Source: Streptomyces sp. NBC_01283
Lineage (GTDB): Bacteria > Actinomycetota > Actinomycetes > Streptomycetales > Streptomycetaceae
Assembly: GCF_041435335.1 (NCBI RefSeq)
Contig: NZ_CP108430.1
Location: 5,927,001-5,991,000 of the forward strand
Length of the DNA stretch: 64,000 nt
Reading direction: 5' to 3'
Below, piece by piece: positions 1 through 8,835 of the stretch. How positions within the stretch are numbered: the first letter of the stretch is position 1; each line of letters begins with the position of its first letter. Made by a program: the position numbers and the translations under genes. The notes below the pieces were generated by a model, which was not told where the DNA came from, searched no databases, and was given only the letters and a program-made list of their open reading frames with translations.

Positions 1-384
1 GTCACCGGGCCGCCGTGGGCCGGAGTTCTCCCGCCGCGGGGCGGCTGGCAGCCGGAGCAGGGACTCCCGCCTGCGGACGCCGTACGGGGCCTCGTGGCGG
101 CCGCGGTCGCCGAATTCAAGTCCCGCGTCGAGGAGTTGCCGCAGGAGCGGCGCGTGCGGGCCGAACTCGACCAGCTCGGGCGGGAGATCTGGTCCCGGAC
201 CATCGGGGACACGGGGCTGCCCGTGCGGGCCGCGCATGCCGCGCAGGCCCTCGGGTTCCTGCGCGGGGACTCGCTCGATCTGCTGTCCTCCGGGGCGTGG
301 CTGCGGCTGCGCACGAACTACGGGTCGATCGCCGTGCGCCGGGCGGGCGCCACCGTCGGCGGGCTCCTCGTCACGCCCGCGTAA
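1..384 (+). CDS. conserved hypothetical protein, 5' end outside window
   Basis: The frame is open from the first base and stops at 382-384, giving 127 visible residues. An internal GTG lies near 94, but coding character extends upstream of it, so the true start is probably before the window. The visible part has a Pro/Gly-rich stretch followed by charged helices (AELDQLGREIWSR) and a C-terminal beta-like segment ending GGLLVTPA. I see no catalytic motif, signal peptide or membrane segment and do not recognise the family. It converges on the globin gene with about 97 bases between stops. Confidence 0.55.
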   Translation, partial: VTGPPWAGVLPPRGGWQPEQGLPPADAVRGLVAAAVAEFKSRVEELPQERRVRAELDQLGREIWSRTIGDTGLPVRAAHAAQALGFLRGDSLDLLSSGAWLRLRTNYGSIAVRRAGATVGGLLVTPA

Positions 385-481
385 GCCACGCCCGCGTAGG
401 CCTCGCCCGCTCGTACTCGGCGGCCCCCGTCACAGCCCCCGTGCCCCCGCCGTACGCCGCTCGTCCCCGCCCCCGGAGCCC

Positions 482-895
482 TCAGCCCTCGGAGTTGACC
501 ATGGACGCCGCCGCGTACGTCAGGTAGTTCCACAGCGTCCGCTCATGCTCCTCGGAGAGCTTCAGCTCCTCGACGGCGGCCCGCATGTGCTTCAGCCACG
601 CGTCGTGCGCGGCCCTGTCGACGGTGAACGGGGCGTGGCGCATCCGCAGCCGGGGGTGGCCGCGGTTGTCGCTGTACGTGCGGGGGCCGCCCCAGTACTG
701 CATGAGGAACAGCGCGAGGCGCTCCTCGGCGGGGCCCAGATCCTCCTCCGGGTACATCGGCCGCAGCAGCGGGTCCTCCGCGACCCCCTGGTAGAAGAAG
801 TGCACCAGGCGCCTGAAGGTCTCCTCGCCGCCGACCTGTTCGTAGAAGGTCTGCTCCTGAAGCGTGCCGCGCGGGATCTCTATCACACCGTCCAT
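482..895 (-). CDS. truncated globin (group II, trHbO type)
   Basis: This is a 137-residue heme protein of the 2-on-2 truncated globin family, expected to be cytoplasmic and to bind O2 or handle peroxide or NO. The start MDGVIEIPRG is preferred because similarity to globins begins there; the frame runs further upstream without globin character. Visible family features are Tyr35 (B10) in FFYQ, Tyr48 near CD1, proximal His87 in RMRHAPF, and Trp100 (G8) in HDAWLKHM, the usual trHbO set. Length is normal for the family. It is divergent from the downstream methyltransferase, so the 148-base gap must hold both promoters. The physiological ligand cannot be told from sequence. Confidence 0.9.
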   Translation of the reverse strand: MDGVIEIPRGTLQEQTFYEQVGGEETFRRLVHFFYQGVAEDPLLRPMYPEEDLGPAEERLALFLMQYWGGPRTYSDNRGHPRLRMRHAPFTVDRAAHDAWLKHMRAAVEELKLSEEHERTLWNYLTYAAASMVNSEG

Positions 896-1042
896 GGTCT
901 CAGACGGGACGGCCGAGGACGGAAGACTTAGGACCGGGGGCATCCGGATCAGGTTCGACGGCCCGCGCACCGGGACCGATCTCCTCCGGATCGCTACGTT
1001 CTGCAGCTCGCATCGTGGGCCATACCGCAGCACAGTGGCTAT

Positions 1043-2017
1043 ATGGGACCCACAGTCGACCCACTGCTCGCGGCGGAGGCCGGAACCGCCCTGGTGCGCG
1101 AGATCGGGGCGAGCGGCGCCTGGACGCGGGACCCCGGGCTGCGCGCGGCGTTCGAGCAGGTCCCGCGGCACCTGTTCGTGCCGTACTACTACGTCACGTC
1201 ATCGGCCGGAGGCTACGAACGCCTCTGGGGCGAGGACCCCGACCCCGCGCGCCGGGCCCGCTGGCTGCACGGCGCCTACGCGGACGTCCCGCTCGCCACC
1301 CGCGTACGCGACGGAGAGCTGCTCTCGTCCAGCAGCCAGCCCTCCCTGATGGCGAAGATGCTGGGGGAGCTCGATCTGCCCGACGGGGACTGCGACGTCC
1401 TGGAGATCGGCGCGGGCACCGGCTACAACGCGGCCCTGCTCGCCCACCGCCTCGGCGAGGAGCACGTCACCACCGTCGACCTGGACCCGGAGATCACCGA
1501 GTCCGCGCGGCGGCATCTCACGGCCGCCGGGTACCGCCCGGCCGTGGTCACCGGCGACGGCGCCGCGGGCTGCCCCGAGCGCGCTCCGTACGACCGGATC
1601 ATCGCGACCTGCACCCTGGCCTCCGTGCCGCGCCCCTGGCTGGCCCAGTGCCGCCCCGGCGCCCGCATCCTGGCCCCGCTGGCCACCGGCCTGATCGCGC
1701 TGACCGTGCGGGACGCCGAGCACGCCGAGGGCCGCTTCCTGCACACCCCCGCGTACTTCGTGCCGCTGCGGGGCGGCAGCAGAAGGGCCCCGCACGAGCA
1801 GCACCTCGGGGGGCTGCCGCGCAGGGCCCTGCAGAACGAACTCTTCCGCTTCTTGCTCGAGCTGACCGCGGGGAGCCTCGACCCCTACGAGGCCTTCGCC
1901 CTGTGGCAGCGCGAGGACCGGCCGGTGCGCGAGCGGTTCGGGGTCACCGTGAGCGGCCCGCACGAGTGGGCCTGGCTCGACGACCCCGAAGGGCCGTACG
2001 CCTGGCCACTCGCGTGA
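1043..2017 (+). CDS. PCMT-like SAM-dependent methyltransferase
   Basis: This 324-residue protein has a Rossmann methyltransferase core like protein-L-isoaspartate O-methyltransferase. The SAM motif I, VLEIGAGTGYNAALL, sits at about 119-133, preceded by a PCMT-like SSSSQPSLMAKML segment near 95-107, and motif II follows as VTTVDLDPEI. It is roughly 110 residues longer than classical Pcm, with a C-terminal domain of unknown role. Such long PCMT-like proteins in actinobacteria include methyltransferases acting on peptides and other substrates, so repair of isoaspartate is only one possibility. No clear Shine-Dalgarno precedes the ATG, which may be read leaderless. It converges on the FHA gene with 18 bases between. 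Confidence 0.8.
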   Translation: MGPTVDPLLAAEAGTALVREIGASGAWTRDPGLRAAFEQVPRHLFVPYYYVTSSAGGYERLWGEDPDPARRARWLHGAYADVPLATRVRDGELLSSSSQPSLMAKMLGELDLPDGDCDVLEIGAGTGYNAALLAHRLGEEHVTTVDLDPEITESARRHLTAAGYRPAVVTGDGAAGCPERAPYDRIIATCTLASVPRPWLAQCRPGARILAPLATGLIALTVRDAEHAEGRFLHTPAYFVPLRGGSRRAPHEQHLGGLPRRALQNELFRFLLELTAGSLDPYEAFALWQREDRPVRERFGVTVSGPHEWAWLDDPEGPYAWPLA

Positions 2018-2035
2018 GCCCCGGAGCTCCGTCGC

Positions 2036-3304
2036 TCAGCTGTGCCGGATGGTGATCGTCGTCCAGGCGCCCACGTGCACCCGGTCGCCGTCCTGGAGCG
2101 GCACCGGGACGAACGGCTGGATGGGCTCCTCGCCGTTGTTGACCGTGGTGCCGTTGGTCGAGTTCTGGTCGACGACCGCCCAGCTGCCGTCCGGCTGCTG
2201 GACCAGGACCGCGTGCTGGTGCGACACGCCCGGGTCCTCCGGCGGTACCGACAGGTCGATGTCCGGGGTGTCACCGGTGGAGTGCCTGCGGCGGCCGATG
2301 GTGATCTGGTTCCCGGCCAGCGGGCGCTGCTGCTCGGGCGAGTACGCGGGCAGGTTCAGGCCCGACGCCTCGGGGCCGCTGCGGTGCATCATCGCCATGA
2401 AGTACTCACGGTCCGGACCGATCGTCGCCGACCAGGTGACCGTGCCGGTGCTGGGACCGGGCACTGCCTGATAGCCGGGAGGACCCTGGGGCGCCTGCGT
2501 CTGCTGCGGCGGCTGAGGGCTCGGCTGGCGGACCCACTCGCCCTGCTCGGGAGCCTGCGGGGCGCCGGGAGCCGGGGAGGACTGCGAGGGCGGCGGGAGC
2601 ATCCAGTCGTCGTCGCCGACGGACGGACCGCCCTGACCCGACGGGCCGGGCTGCTGCGGAGGCGGCGGAGTCCCCGTCTCCTGCGGGAACGCGGGCGGCG
2701 CCGGCGGACCCTGCTGCTGGAACGACTGCGGCGGCCGGCCCGACGGGTCACCGCCGTAGGGCGGCGGGGGCGCGTCACCGCTGTACGGCGGGGGCACCTG
2801 ACCGGACGGGTCGCCGTTGCCGAACGGCGGGATGGGCTCGGCGGGCCGGTTCATCTGCGAGGGCCGCGAGCCCTGGTAGCCGAACGGGTCCTGGCCGGGC
2901 TGGGTGCCCTGGGGCTGGCGGCCGGGCGGCTGCTGGAACTGCTGCGCCGGGTTCGGCGTCGGCGGGTGCGGGGCGGCCGGGGTGTACGAGGTCGCCGTGT
3001 TGGTCAGGAAGTTCCAGCGGCACTCCTCGCAGAACGGCGCGTTCGCCTCGCGGGGCGTGCGGCACTGCGGGCAGAGCTCGGCCTCGGCGGCCTGGTCCGG
3101 CACGGCCGACAGGTGCGGGCGGCCGGGGGCCTGCTGGGGATATCCGTACCCGCCGTCCTGGCCGGGGCCGGGCGGCGGATAGCCGTAGCCGGGCGCGGCC
3201 GGGGGCGGCGGGGGAGGGGGCGGTACGGCACCGGCCATGCGGTGACCGCAGACCTCGCACCAGTCGTCGGAACCCGACTGGTGTCCGTTCGGGCAGGTCG
3301 GCAT
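2036..3304 (-). CDS. zinc-ribbon, Pro-rich linker, FHA domain protein
   Basis: This 422-residue protein is built as two N-terminal zinc ribbons, a long Pro/Gln/Gly linker and a C-terminal FHA phosphothreonine-binding domain. Ribbon one uses CPNGH and CEVCG (residues 4-20). Ribbon two uses CPQC and CEEC (about 78-94). The FHA core from about 330 to the end shows IGRRRHS, the SHQHA strand and the D-NSTNGT loop, all needed for phosphopeptide binding. No GarA-type N-terminal ETTS phospho-acceptor motif is seen. It is the last gene of the leftward train containing a kinase and phosphatase, so it is the likely phospho-reader of that system. A purine-rich SD lies upstream of the ATG. Confidence 0.85.
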   Translation of the reverse strand: MPTCPNGHQSGSDDWCEVCGHRMAGAVPPPPPPPPAAPGYGYPPPGPGQDGGYGYPQQAPGRPHLSAVPDQAAEAELCPQCRTPREANAPFCEECRWNFLTNTATSYTPAAPHPPTPNPAQQFQQPPGRQPQGTQPGQDPFGYQGSRPSQMNRPAEPIPPFGNGDPSGQVPPPYSGDAPPPPYGGDPSGRPPQSFQQQGPPAPPAFPQETGTPPPPQQPGPSGQGGPSVGDDDWMLPPPSQSSPAPGAPQAPEQGEWVRQPSPQPPQQTQAPQGPPGYQAVPGPSTGTVTWSATIGPDREYFMAMMHRSGPEASGLNLPAYSPEQQRPLAGNQITIGRRRHSTGDTPDIDLSVPPEDPGVSHQHAVLVQQPDGSWAVVDQNSTNGTTVNNGEEPIQPFVPVPLQDGDRVHVGAWTTITIRHS

Positions 3305-3395
3305 GTCGGCGCTTCCCCCTCTCCTTCTCCGGCCCGAGGGCCGTACGTGCTGCTGTGGGGCTACTGATGGGTATGGGTGGTGCGTATGAGTGGTG

Positions 3396-4739
3396 CTACT
3401 TCTTCACGCGAACAGTCTTCGTGGACCGCGTCTCGAGAGTCATCTCGTCGGCCTCGGCAACCCTCGCCTTCAATCGAACAGTACCTGCCACGGCGTCGAC
3501 CACGTCGACCACCTTCGAAAGCAGCTTCGCGGTGTCCTCGTTTCCCGAGGCGCTCGCGAGCTGAACGGCACGACCCAGTTTGGCCGTTGCTCCGTCCATA
3601 TCTCCCGACTTGCGCGCATCGAGGCCCTGCTGGATCACCTGGGCCAGTTCCGCCTGGCCCGTGTAGTGCGCCACCTGCGGGTTGATCGATGTGGAGGCGG
3701 ACATGTCATCCGTCCAGACCGCCCGCACGAGGCCCTGCGAGAGCGTCTGGGCGCTGCCGTCCGGCTGCGGCACGATCAGCGAGACACGGGCCGCGAGCAT
3801 CTCCTGGCCGAGCTCGGCGTCCGGCACCTCGACACAGATGTGGTAGTCGCGTGACTCGTCACCCCAGGACCCGGTGGGATAGTCGCCGGCCCGCGGTCCC
3901 GCCTCGGTACGGCGGCCGGTCAACTCCTCGACCGTGGGCGCCACTTGCTTGACGAACTTGATCTCCGAGCCCATCGGCGTCCACAGCCGCAGGCTGACGT
4001 CGGCGACCTCCTTGCCCATCGCCGCCTCCATCATCTGCGTGAAGTCGGCGGCGAGCCCCGAGGGGTCGGCGACGATGTCGGCGGTGCCGAGCAGCGCGGA
4101 GGCGATGCCTGTGACCTCCTTCACCTCCCAGTCGGTGCCGACGCCGCGGGCGTCGCACGTGAAGCGGCCCGCGCAGGCGTCGAGGGAGGCCTGCAGGTCC
4201 TCGGGTGACTCGTGTTCATTGCGGCCGTCCGTCAGCACGATCCCGTGCCGTATGGAGACATCGGCCGAGGACAGGAGCCGGTCCGCGAGCCGCAGCCAGG
4301 TGCCGATCGCCGTGCCGCCGCCCGCGCTGAGCTTGCGCAGCGCCTGCTTGGCCTGCTCCCGGGTCTGCGCGTCCGCGACCGCGAGGCGGCCGTTGCCCGG
4401 ATAGACCTCCTTGGCGACATGGGTGCCGCCGATCACCGCGAAGTGGACTCCGTCACGTACGGCGTCGATCGCGGCGGACGTCGCGTCGCGGGCGCCGCGC
4501 ATCTTCGTCGGCGGGTAGTCCATCGAGCCCGAACAATCGACCATGATCGCCACGGCCGCGTCCGGGGTCTGTCCCGCCGAGTAGAGGTGCGGGGCGCTCA
4601 CCGCGGCCCCCACCGTGCCCCCGCCCGTCGAGGTGACCGTGGCGATCGCGTTGACCTCGCGGCCGCCCTCCGGGAGGTACTCGTTCTGGTACACGTCGAC
4701 CGAGAACTGCGGCACGTTCGACTTCGAGAAATTGGCCAT
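3396..4739 (-). CDS. von Willebrand factor A domain protein
   Basis: This 447-residue protein carries a vWA domain with an intact MIDAS metal site, D68-C-S70-G-S72, followed by a conserved Thr region (GGGTAIGTWL) and VLTDGRNEHES. The N-terminal about 50 residues and the C-terminal half are not recognisable; the last 100 residues are helical and may hold short repeats. There is no signal peptide or membrane segment, so a cytoplasmic scaffold role is likely. It lies 91 bases upstream of the FHA gene and 92 downstream of the PP2C gene in the same direction. Cytoplasmic vWA proteins commonly assemble metal-dependent complexes; the partner here is inferred from context only. Confidence 0.85.
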   Translation of the reverse strand: MANFSKSNVPQFSVDVYQNEYLPEGGREVNAIATVTSTGGGTVGAAVSAPHLYSAGQTPDAAVAIMVDCSGSMDYPPTKMRGARDATSAAIDAVRDGVHFAVIGGTHVAKEVYPGNGRLAVADAQTREQAKQALRKLSAGGGTAIGTWLRLADRLLSSADVSIRHGIVLTDGRNEHESPEDLQASLDACAGRFTCDARGVGTDWEVKEVTGIASALLGTADIVADPSGLAADFTQMMEAAMGKEVADVSLRLWTPMGSEIKFVKQVAPTVEELTGRRTEAGPRAGDYPTGSWGDESRDYHICVEVPDAELGQEMLAARVSLIVPQPDGSAQTLSQGLVRAVWTDDMSASTSINPQVAHYTGQAELAQVIQQGLDARKSGDMDGATAKLGRAVQLASASGNEDTAKLLSKVVDVVDAVAGTVRLKARVAEADEMTLETRSTKTVRVKK

Positions 4740-4831
4740 GGATCCCTGCTCCCCCTAGACGTTCCCGCCGGCTTCCCCAAGCCGGCCGGTGACAAGTGCG
4801 CGTGGTCGGCTCCTCATGGCGGGGGCCTTCA

Positions 4832-6184
4832 CTAGGCGGATCCTGCCCCTTGCGGCACGACACGGAACGGCAGAATCGCCACTGTTACGTTGTCGTGGCC
4901 CCCGCCGTCCAGCGCGTGGCCGACCAGGACCTGGGCGCTGTGCAGCGGGCGTACGGCGGAGTCGAGGGGCACGGCGCGTGCCATGTCCTCCACCGCTTCC
5001 GCGTAGTTCCAGAGCCCGTCGGTGCACACCACCACTACACCCGCACGGTCCGGCTTGAAGGAAGCGGTGTGCGGCTCCAGTTCGTACGCGTCGGCGCCGA
5101 GCCAGCCCGTGATGGCGTGCGCGCGCTCGTCGGCGTACGCCTCCGCCTCGTTCATCAGACCCGCGGCGACCATCTGCGCGGCCCACGAGTCGTCCTCGGT
5201 GAGCCGGACCGTCGGACCGGTGCGGTCGTCCGGGACCCAGTAGGCACGGCTGTCGCCGACCCAGCCGACGACCAGGAGGTCACCGGCGACGATCGAGCCG
5301 ACGAGCGTGCACGCGGGCGCGTTCTGGTGCGGGGAGTGCTCCCTGGCCTGAGTGGGCTCCGCGGCAAGGGCGTTGACGGCGTCGGACGCCGACAGGATCG
5401 CGTCGTGCATGGCCTGCTGCGGGTGCGTGCCGCGCGGCAGGGCCTCAAGGAGGGACTCGTTGGCCGCGCGGGACGCGGCGAGCGAGGCCTCGTCGGGGCG
5501 GGTCGCGGACGAGACGCCGTCACAGACGATCGCGACGACGGCGGGGGAGCCGTCCGGCAGCGCGGCCGACGAGATCGCGAACGCGTCCTCGTTGCGGTGG
5601 TGGCGCAGACCCCGGTCGCTGACCGCGGCGACCGCGTCGAGCTCCTGCTCCATGTGGTCGCGCTCGCGCGGCTGGGCGTGTCCGCAGTTCTCGCAGTAGC
5701 CGTCCGGGTCCACCCGGCCCGAACGGCACGCCACGCAGAGCTTGGTGCCCGCGGGCGGCGTGGGCTCGGAGAGGACCGCCCGGGGATCGGCGGGCTCGGG
5801 ATCCGGCGCGGCGCCGGGGGCGGGCAATGGGTACTCGTCCGGCTCGGCGGGGCGGGCGAACGGGGCGTCCGTCCGCACCTCACCCGCGTTCGGGGAGAGC
5901 TCGCCGCCCGACGACTCCGTGACGGGCAGATCCGTGGGCAGGTGCGCGGGCACCGGCATGTCGGAGCTGTCCACGTCCGGGGCGACGGGCCACTGGGACG
6001 AGGCGCCGGGCTGCGGCGCCGGCGACGAGCCGTTCATCGCGACGGTGGGGCGGTCGTCCGACCCGGCCGGCTGCGCCGACAGGTCGTACCCGCACGCGCC
6101 GCAGAACAGGTCACCCGATTCCAGCGGCTCTTCGCAGCCGGGGCACGTGCCTGCCCCGGCAGTCTGCTGGTGCATCTGCGACAT
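4832..6184 (-). CDS. PP2C-family Ser/Thr phosphatase with two zinc ribbons
   Basis: A 450-residue metal-dependent phosphatase. The C-terminal domain shows the PP2C motif series: SDRGLRHHRNEDAF, VCDGVSS, WVGDSRAYW, VCTDGLW and GGHDNVTVAIL, which supply the metal-binding aspartates. The N-terminal half has a first zinc ribbon (CPGC and CGAC), an acidic Pro-rich linker, and a second ribbon (CVAC and CENC) just before the catalytic domain. The ATG at 6184, two bases after the kinase stop codon, suits translational coupling; an in-frame GTG at 6196 would overlap the kinase gene. Its position directly behind the PknG-like gene suggests it reverses phosphorylation by that kinase. No membrane anchor is visible, unlike mycobacterial PstP. 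Confidence 0.88.
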   Translation of the reverse strand: MSQMHQQTAGAGTCPGCEEPLESGDLFCGACGYDLSAQPAGSDDRPTVAMNGSSPAPQPGASSQWPVAPDVDSSDMPVPAHLPTDLPVTESSGGELSPNAGEVRTDAPFARPAEPDEYPLPAPGAAPDPEPADPRAVLSEPTPPAGTKLCVACRSGRVDPDGYCENCGHAQPRERDHMEQELDAVAAVSDRGLRHHRNEDAFAISSAALPDGSPAVVAIVCDGVSSATRPDEASLAASRAANESLLEALPRGTHPQQAMHDAILSASDAVNALAAEPTQAREHSPHQNAPACTLVGSIVAGDLLVVGWVGDSRAYWVPDDRTGPTVRLTEDDSWAAQMVAAGLMNEAEAYADERAHAITGWLGADAYELEPHTASFKPDRAGVVVVCTDGLWNYAEAVEDMARAVPLDSAVRPLHSAQVLVGHALDGGGHDNVTVAILPFRVVPQGAGSA

Positions 6185-6186
6185 CT

Positions 6187-8835
6187 TCACACCCACGTCC
6201 GAGGGCGGAAACGGTTGGCCCGCTCCACCAGTTCGATCCTTTCCTCGCCACCCTGTGCGAGCCGGGCAAGCGTTCGGTACGAGCGCTCCAGACCGAACCG
6301 GAGGCCGCGCTCGTCCAGGTCGCTGCCGAGCAGCACGGTCCGCGATCCGCCTGCCGGTGCGGCGGGTGCCGCCGGCGGGGTGGAAGCGTGACCAGAGTGC
6401 CTACCGGAGAGTACCCAGTCCAGCGCGCTGCCAAGGACCTCGGTGGAGAGCCGCTCGCGGCGCACCGCGTCGAGGCCGAAGCCCGCGAGGGCCTCCACCT
6501 GCCCCGCCGCGGCCGTCAGATCGTCGAGGAAGAGCGCGCCGGGCGACGGCGCGGTGGCCAACGTCATACGGTGCCGCAGCCTCGCCCGCACCGCCGCCAC
6601 GCGGGCCGCGGTGTAGTGGATCGAGGACTCGGGCACCGACTCCAGGGTGTGCACGGCACCGCGCCGGTCGTCCGACGCGAGCTGTACGCGGGCCAGTCCG
6701 AACGCCGCGCTGACATAGCTCGGGTCGGTGGCCCATACGAGGCGGTAGTACTCGGCCGCGTTGTCCAGCTGCTCCAGGACCTCCGCGCAGACGCCGAGGG
6801 CCAGCTTGGGCGCGGGTTCGCCGGGAAACGCGTCGTACACGGCGTCGAAGGACAGGGCCGCGTTCTCGTGGTCGCCGGTGGCGAGCGAGGCGATGCCGCG
6901 GTACCAGACCACCCGCCAGTCGTCCGGATGCTGCACCTCCAGGTCGGCCAGCGCCTGGGCCGCGGAGTCCAGTTCACCCATCGCGAGCCGGGCCCGCAGG
7001 CCGCGCAGCCGCAGCTCCACCGAGTCGGTGGGCGCGGCCCGCAGCGCGGTGATCAGCTCGGCGGGCGCGGAGGCCATGAGCCCGGCGAGGAACCCGGCGT
7101 TCGCGTCGTTCGGGTCGACGCGCGGCACCGGGAGGGCGAGCGCCGTCGCGGGGGCGTCGAGCGTGCGGACGATCCGGGCGGGCGGGGCGGCCGGAGGCAC
7201 CGGCGGCTGCGCGGCCGACCGCACGGCGGGCGGCGCGGAAGGCGGTGCGGGCGGTGCGATGGCCGCCGTGCCGTTGGCCTTGCCCCCGCCGTTGCCCGCA
7301 GCCAGTCCGGCACGTCCGTTGCGCCGGCCCGCGGGCAGCACCCGCACCCCGAACTGCGAGACATCGCCGGTCAGCTCGGCGAACAGCTCCGTGTCCGTGA
7401 CCTTCACCTCGGGCCCGAACAGCGTCGAGAGCGCGGGCCGCGGCCGGCCCGACTGGAGGGCCACGACCTCCCTCAGGACACCCGTGAGCTGTTCCGCCAT
7501 CTCCTGCGCCGAGGCGAACCTGCGGGCCGGGTCCGGGTCGGTGGCACGCACCAACAGGCGGTAGAACGACTCGTACGTACGGAAGACCTCGATGTTGTCG
7601 GGGTCCGGCAGGGAGTCCACGAAGACGTTCGTGTAGCCCTGGAAGTCGAAGGTGAGCACGGCCAGGGTGCGCGCCACCGTGTACAGGTCGGAGGCCACCG
7701 ACGGTCCCAGCTCGGCGACTTCGGGGCCCTGATAGCCGACCGTTCCGTAGATCGCCGACTCGTCGTCGTCCATGCGGCGGACCGCGCCCATGTCGATCAG
7801 CTTGAGCTGGTCCTCGGTCTGGATCGCGTTGTCGACCTTGAAGTCGCAGTACAGGAGATTGCGGCTGTGCAGGTGCCCGAGCGCCTCAAGGGCCTCGATG
7901 CCGAACGCGCAGGCCTGCTCCACGGGCAGCGGATCGCGCTTGCCCAGCGGCGTGCGGCGCTCGTTGGCGATCTCCTTCAGGGACTTGCCGCCCACGTACT
8001 CCATGACGATGTAGCCGTCCATGGAGCCCGTGCGCTGGTCGAGGTGCTCGACGAAGTTGTAGATGCGGACGATGTTGCTGTGCTCGATCTCCGCGAGGAA
8101 GCGGCGCTCGGAGATCGCGGCGGCCATCGCGTCCTGGTCGCCCGTGTCTAGGAGGCCCTTGAGGACCACCCAGCGGTCGGAGACCGCGCGGTCGACGGCG
8201 AGATAGACCCAGCCGAGTCCGCCGTGCGCCAGACAGCCCACGACCTCGTACTGCCCGTGCACGATGTCCCCGGCGGCCAGCTTCGGCATGAACGAGTACG
8301 GGTGGCCGCACTTCGTGCAGAACCCCTCGGTGCGTCCCGGCCGTTCACCGCGCGCGCGGCCCACCGGCGCCCCGCAGTCGGAGCGCGAGCAGAACCGCTT
8401 CCGCTCGGGAACCTCGGGGTTCTTCTGCACCGCCTGGCGCGGATCGGGGCGCGGCACCTCGGGCACCTGCACCAGGCCGATGCCCAGCCTGCTGCGGGCC
8501 GACGTGGCGGCACCGGAGCCGGAGCTGCGCACCGAGACCGATCGGGACGTCGAGCTGCCGGACAGCGAGCGCGAGAGCCGCCCCGACACCGACCGGCGCG
8601 AGGACTGGGAGCGCGACGAACGCGACGAGCGGGACGAGGCGCGCGAACTGGACCGGGAGCTGCTGCTGTTCGAGCCCTTGCCGCCGCCGGTGATGCCGGT
8701 CGGGGGAGAGGACACCATGCCCGTCGGCGAGACGACCGGGGCCATGCCGCAGGTGTCGCAGTACAGCTCGCCGCCGCCCACGTCCTCGTACGACCCCGCA
8801 CATCCGGGTCGCTGGCACTTCCGCTGCTCACTCAT
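6187..8835 (-). CDS. PknG-like Ser/Thr protein kinase (zinc ribbons, kinase, TPR)
   Basis: This 882-residue soluble kinase has the PknG layout. A first zinc ribbon (C7, C12, C26, C29) is followed by an Arg/Ser-rich linker (55-108) and a rubredoxin-like four-Cys site (C149, C154, C173, C176). The kinase domain starts near 195 with AHGGLGWVYLA and Lys226. As in PknG, the catalytic loop reads YCDFKVDN (D331) without the usual HRD arginine, and DFG is replaced by IDMG (D348). The C-terminal about 350 residues contain a Pro/Ala linker and TPR-like helices. A GGAGGGGGG Shine-Dalgarno precedes the ATG, and the start overlaps the upstream stop as ATGA. Mycobacterial PknG controls 2-oxoglutarate and glutamate metabolism; the same here is inference. 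Confidence 0.88.
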   Translation of the reverse strand: MSEQRKCQRPGCAGSYEDVGGGELYCDTCGMAPVVSPTGMVSSPPTGITGGGKGSNSSSSRSSSRASSRSSRSSRSQSSRRSVSGRLSRSLSGSSTSRSVSVRSSGSGAATSARSRLGIGLVQVPEVPRPDPRQAVQKNPEVPERKRFCSRSDCGAPVGRARGERPGRTEGFCTKCGHPYSFMPKLAAGDIVHGQYEVVGCLAHGGLGWVYLAVDRAVSDRWVVLKGLLDTGDQDAMAAAISERRFLAEIEHSNIVRIYNFVEHLDQRTGSMDGYIVMEYVGGKSLKEIANERRTPLGKRDPLPVEQACAFGIEALEALGHLHSRNLLYCDFKVDNAIQTEDQLKLIDMGAVRRMDDDESAIYGTVGYQGPEVAELGPSVASDLYTVARTLAVLTFDFQGYTNVFVDSLPDPDNIEVFRTYESFYRLLVRATDPDPARRFASAQEMAEQLTGVLREVVALQSGRPRPALSTLFGPEVKVTDTELFAELTGDVSQFGVRVLPAGRRNGRAGLAAGNGGGKANGTAAIAPPAPPSAPPAVRSAAQPPVPPAAPPARIVRTLDAPATALALPVPRVDPNDANAGFLAGLMASAPAELITALRAAPTDSVELRLRGLRARLAMGELDSAAQALADLEVQHPDDWRVVWYRGIASLATGDHENAALSFDAVYDAFPGEPAPKLALGVCAEVLEQLDNAAEYYRLVWATDPSYVSAAFGLARVQLASDDRRGAVHTLESVPESSIHYTAARVAAVRARLRHRMTLATAPSPGALFLDDLTAAAGQVEALAGFGLDAVRRERLSTEVLGSALDWVLSGRHSGHASTPPAAPAAPAGGSRTVLLGSDLDERGLRFGLERSYRTLARLAQGGEERIELVERANRFRPRTWV

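Noticed and set aside
8512-8673. Simple-repeat assembly artefact in the kinase linker
   Set aside because: The frame stays open and the Ser/Arg codons vary, so it looks like true low-complexity coding sequence.
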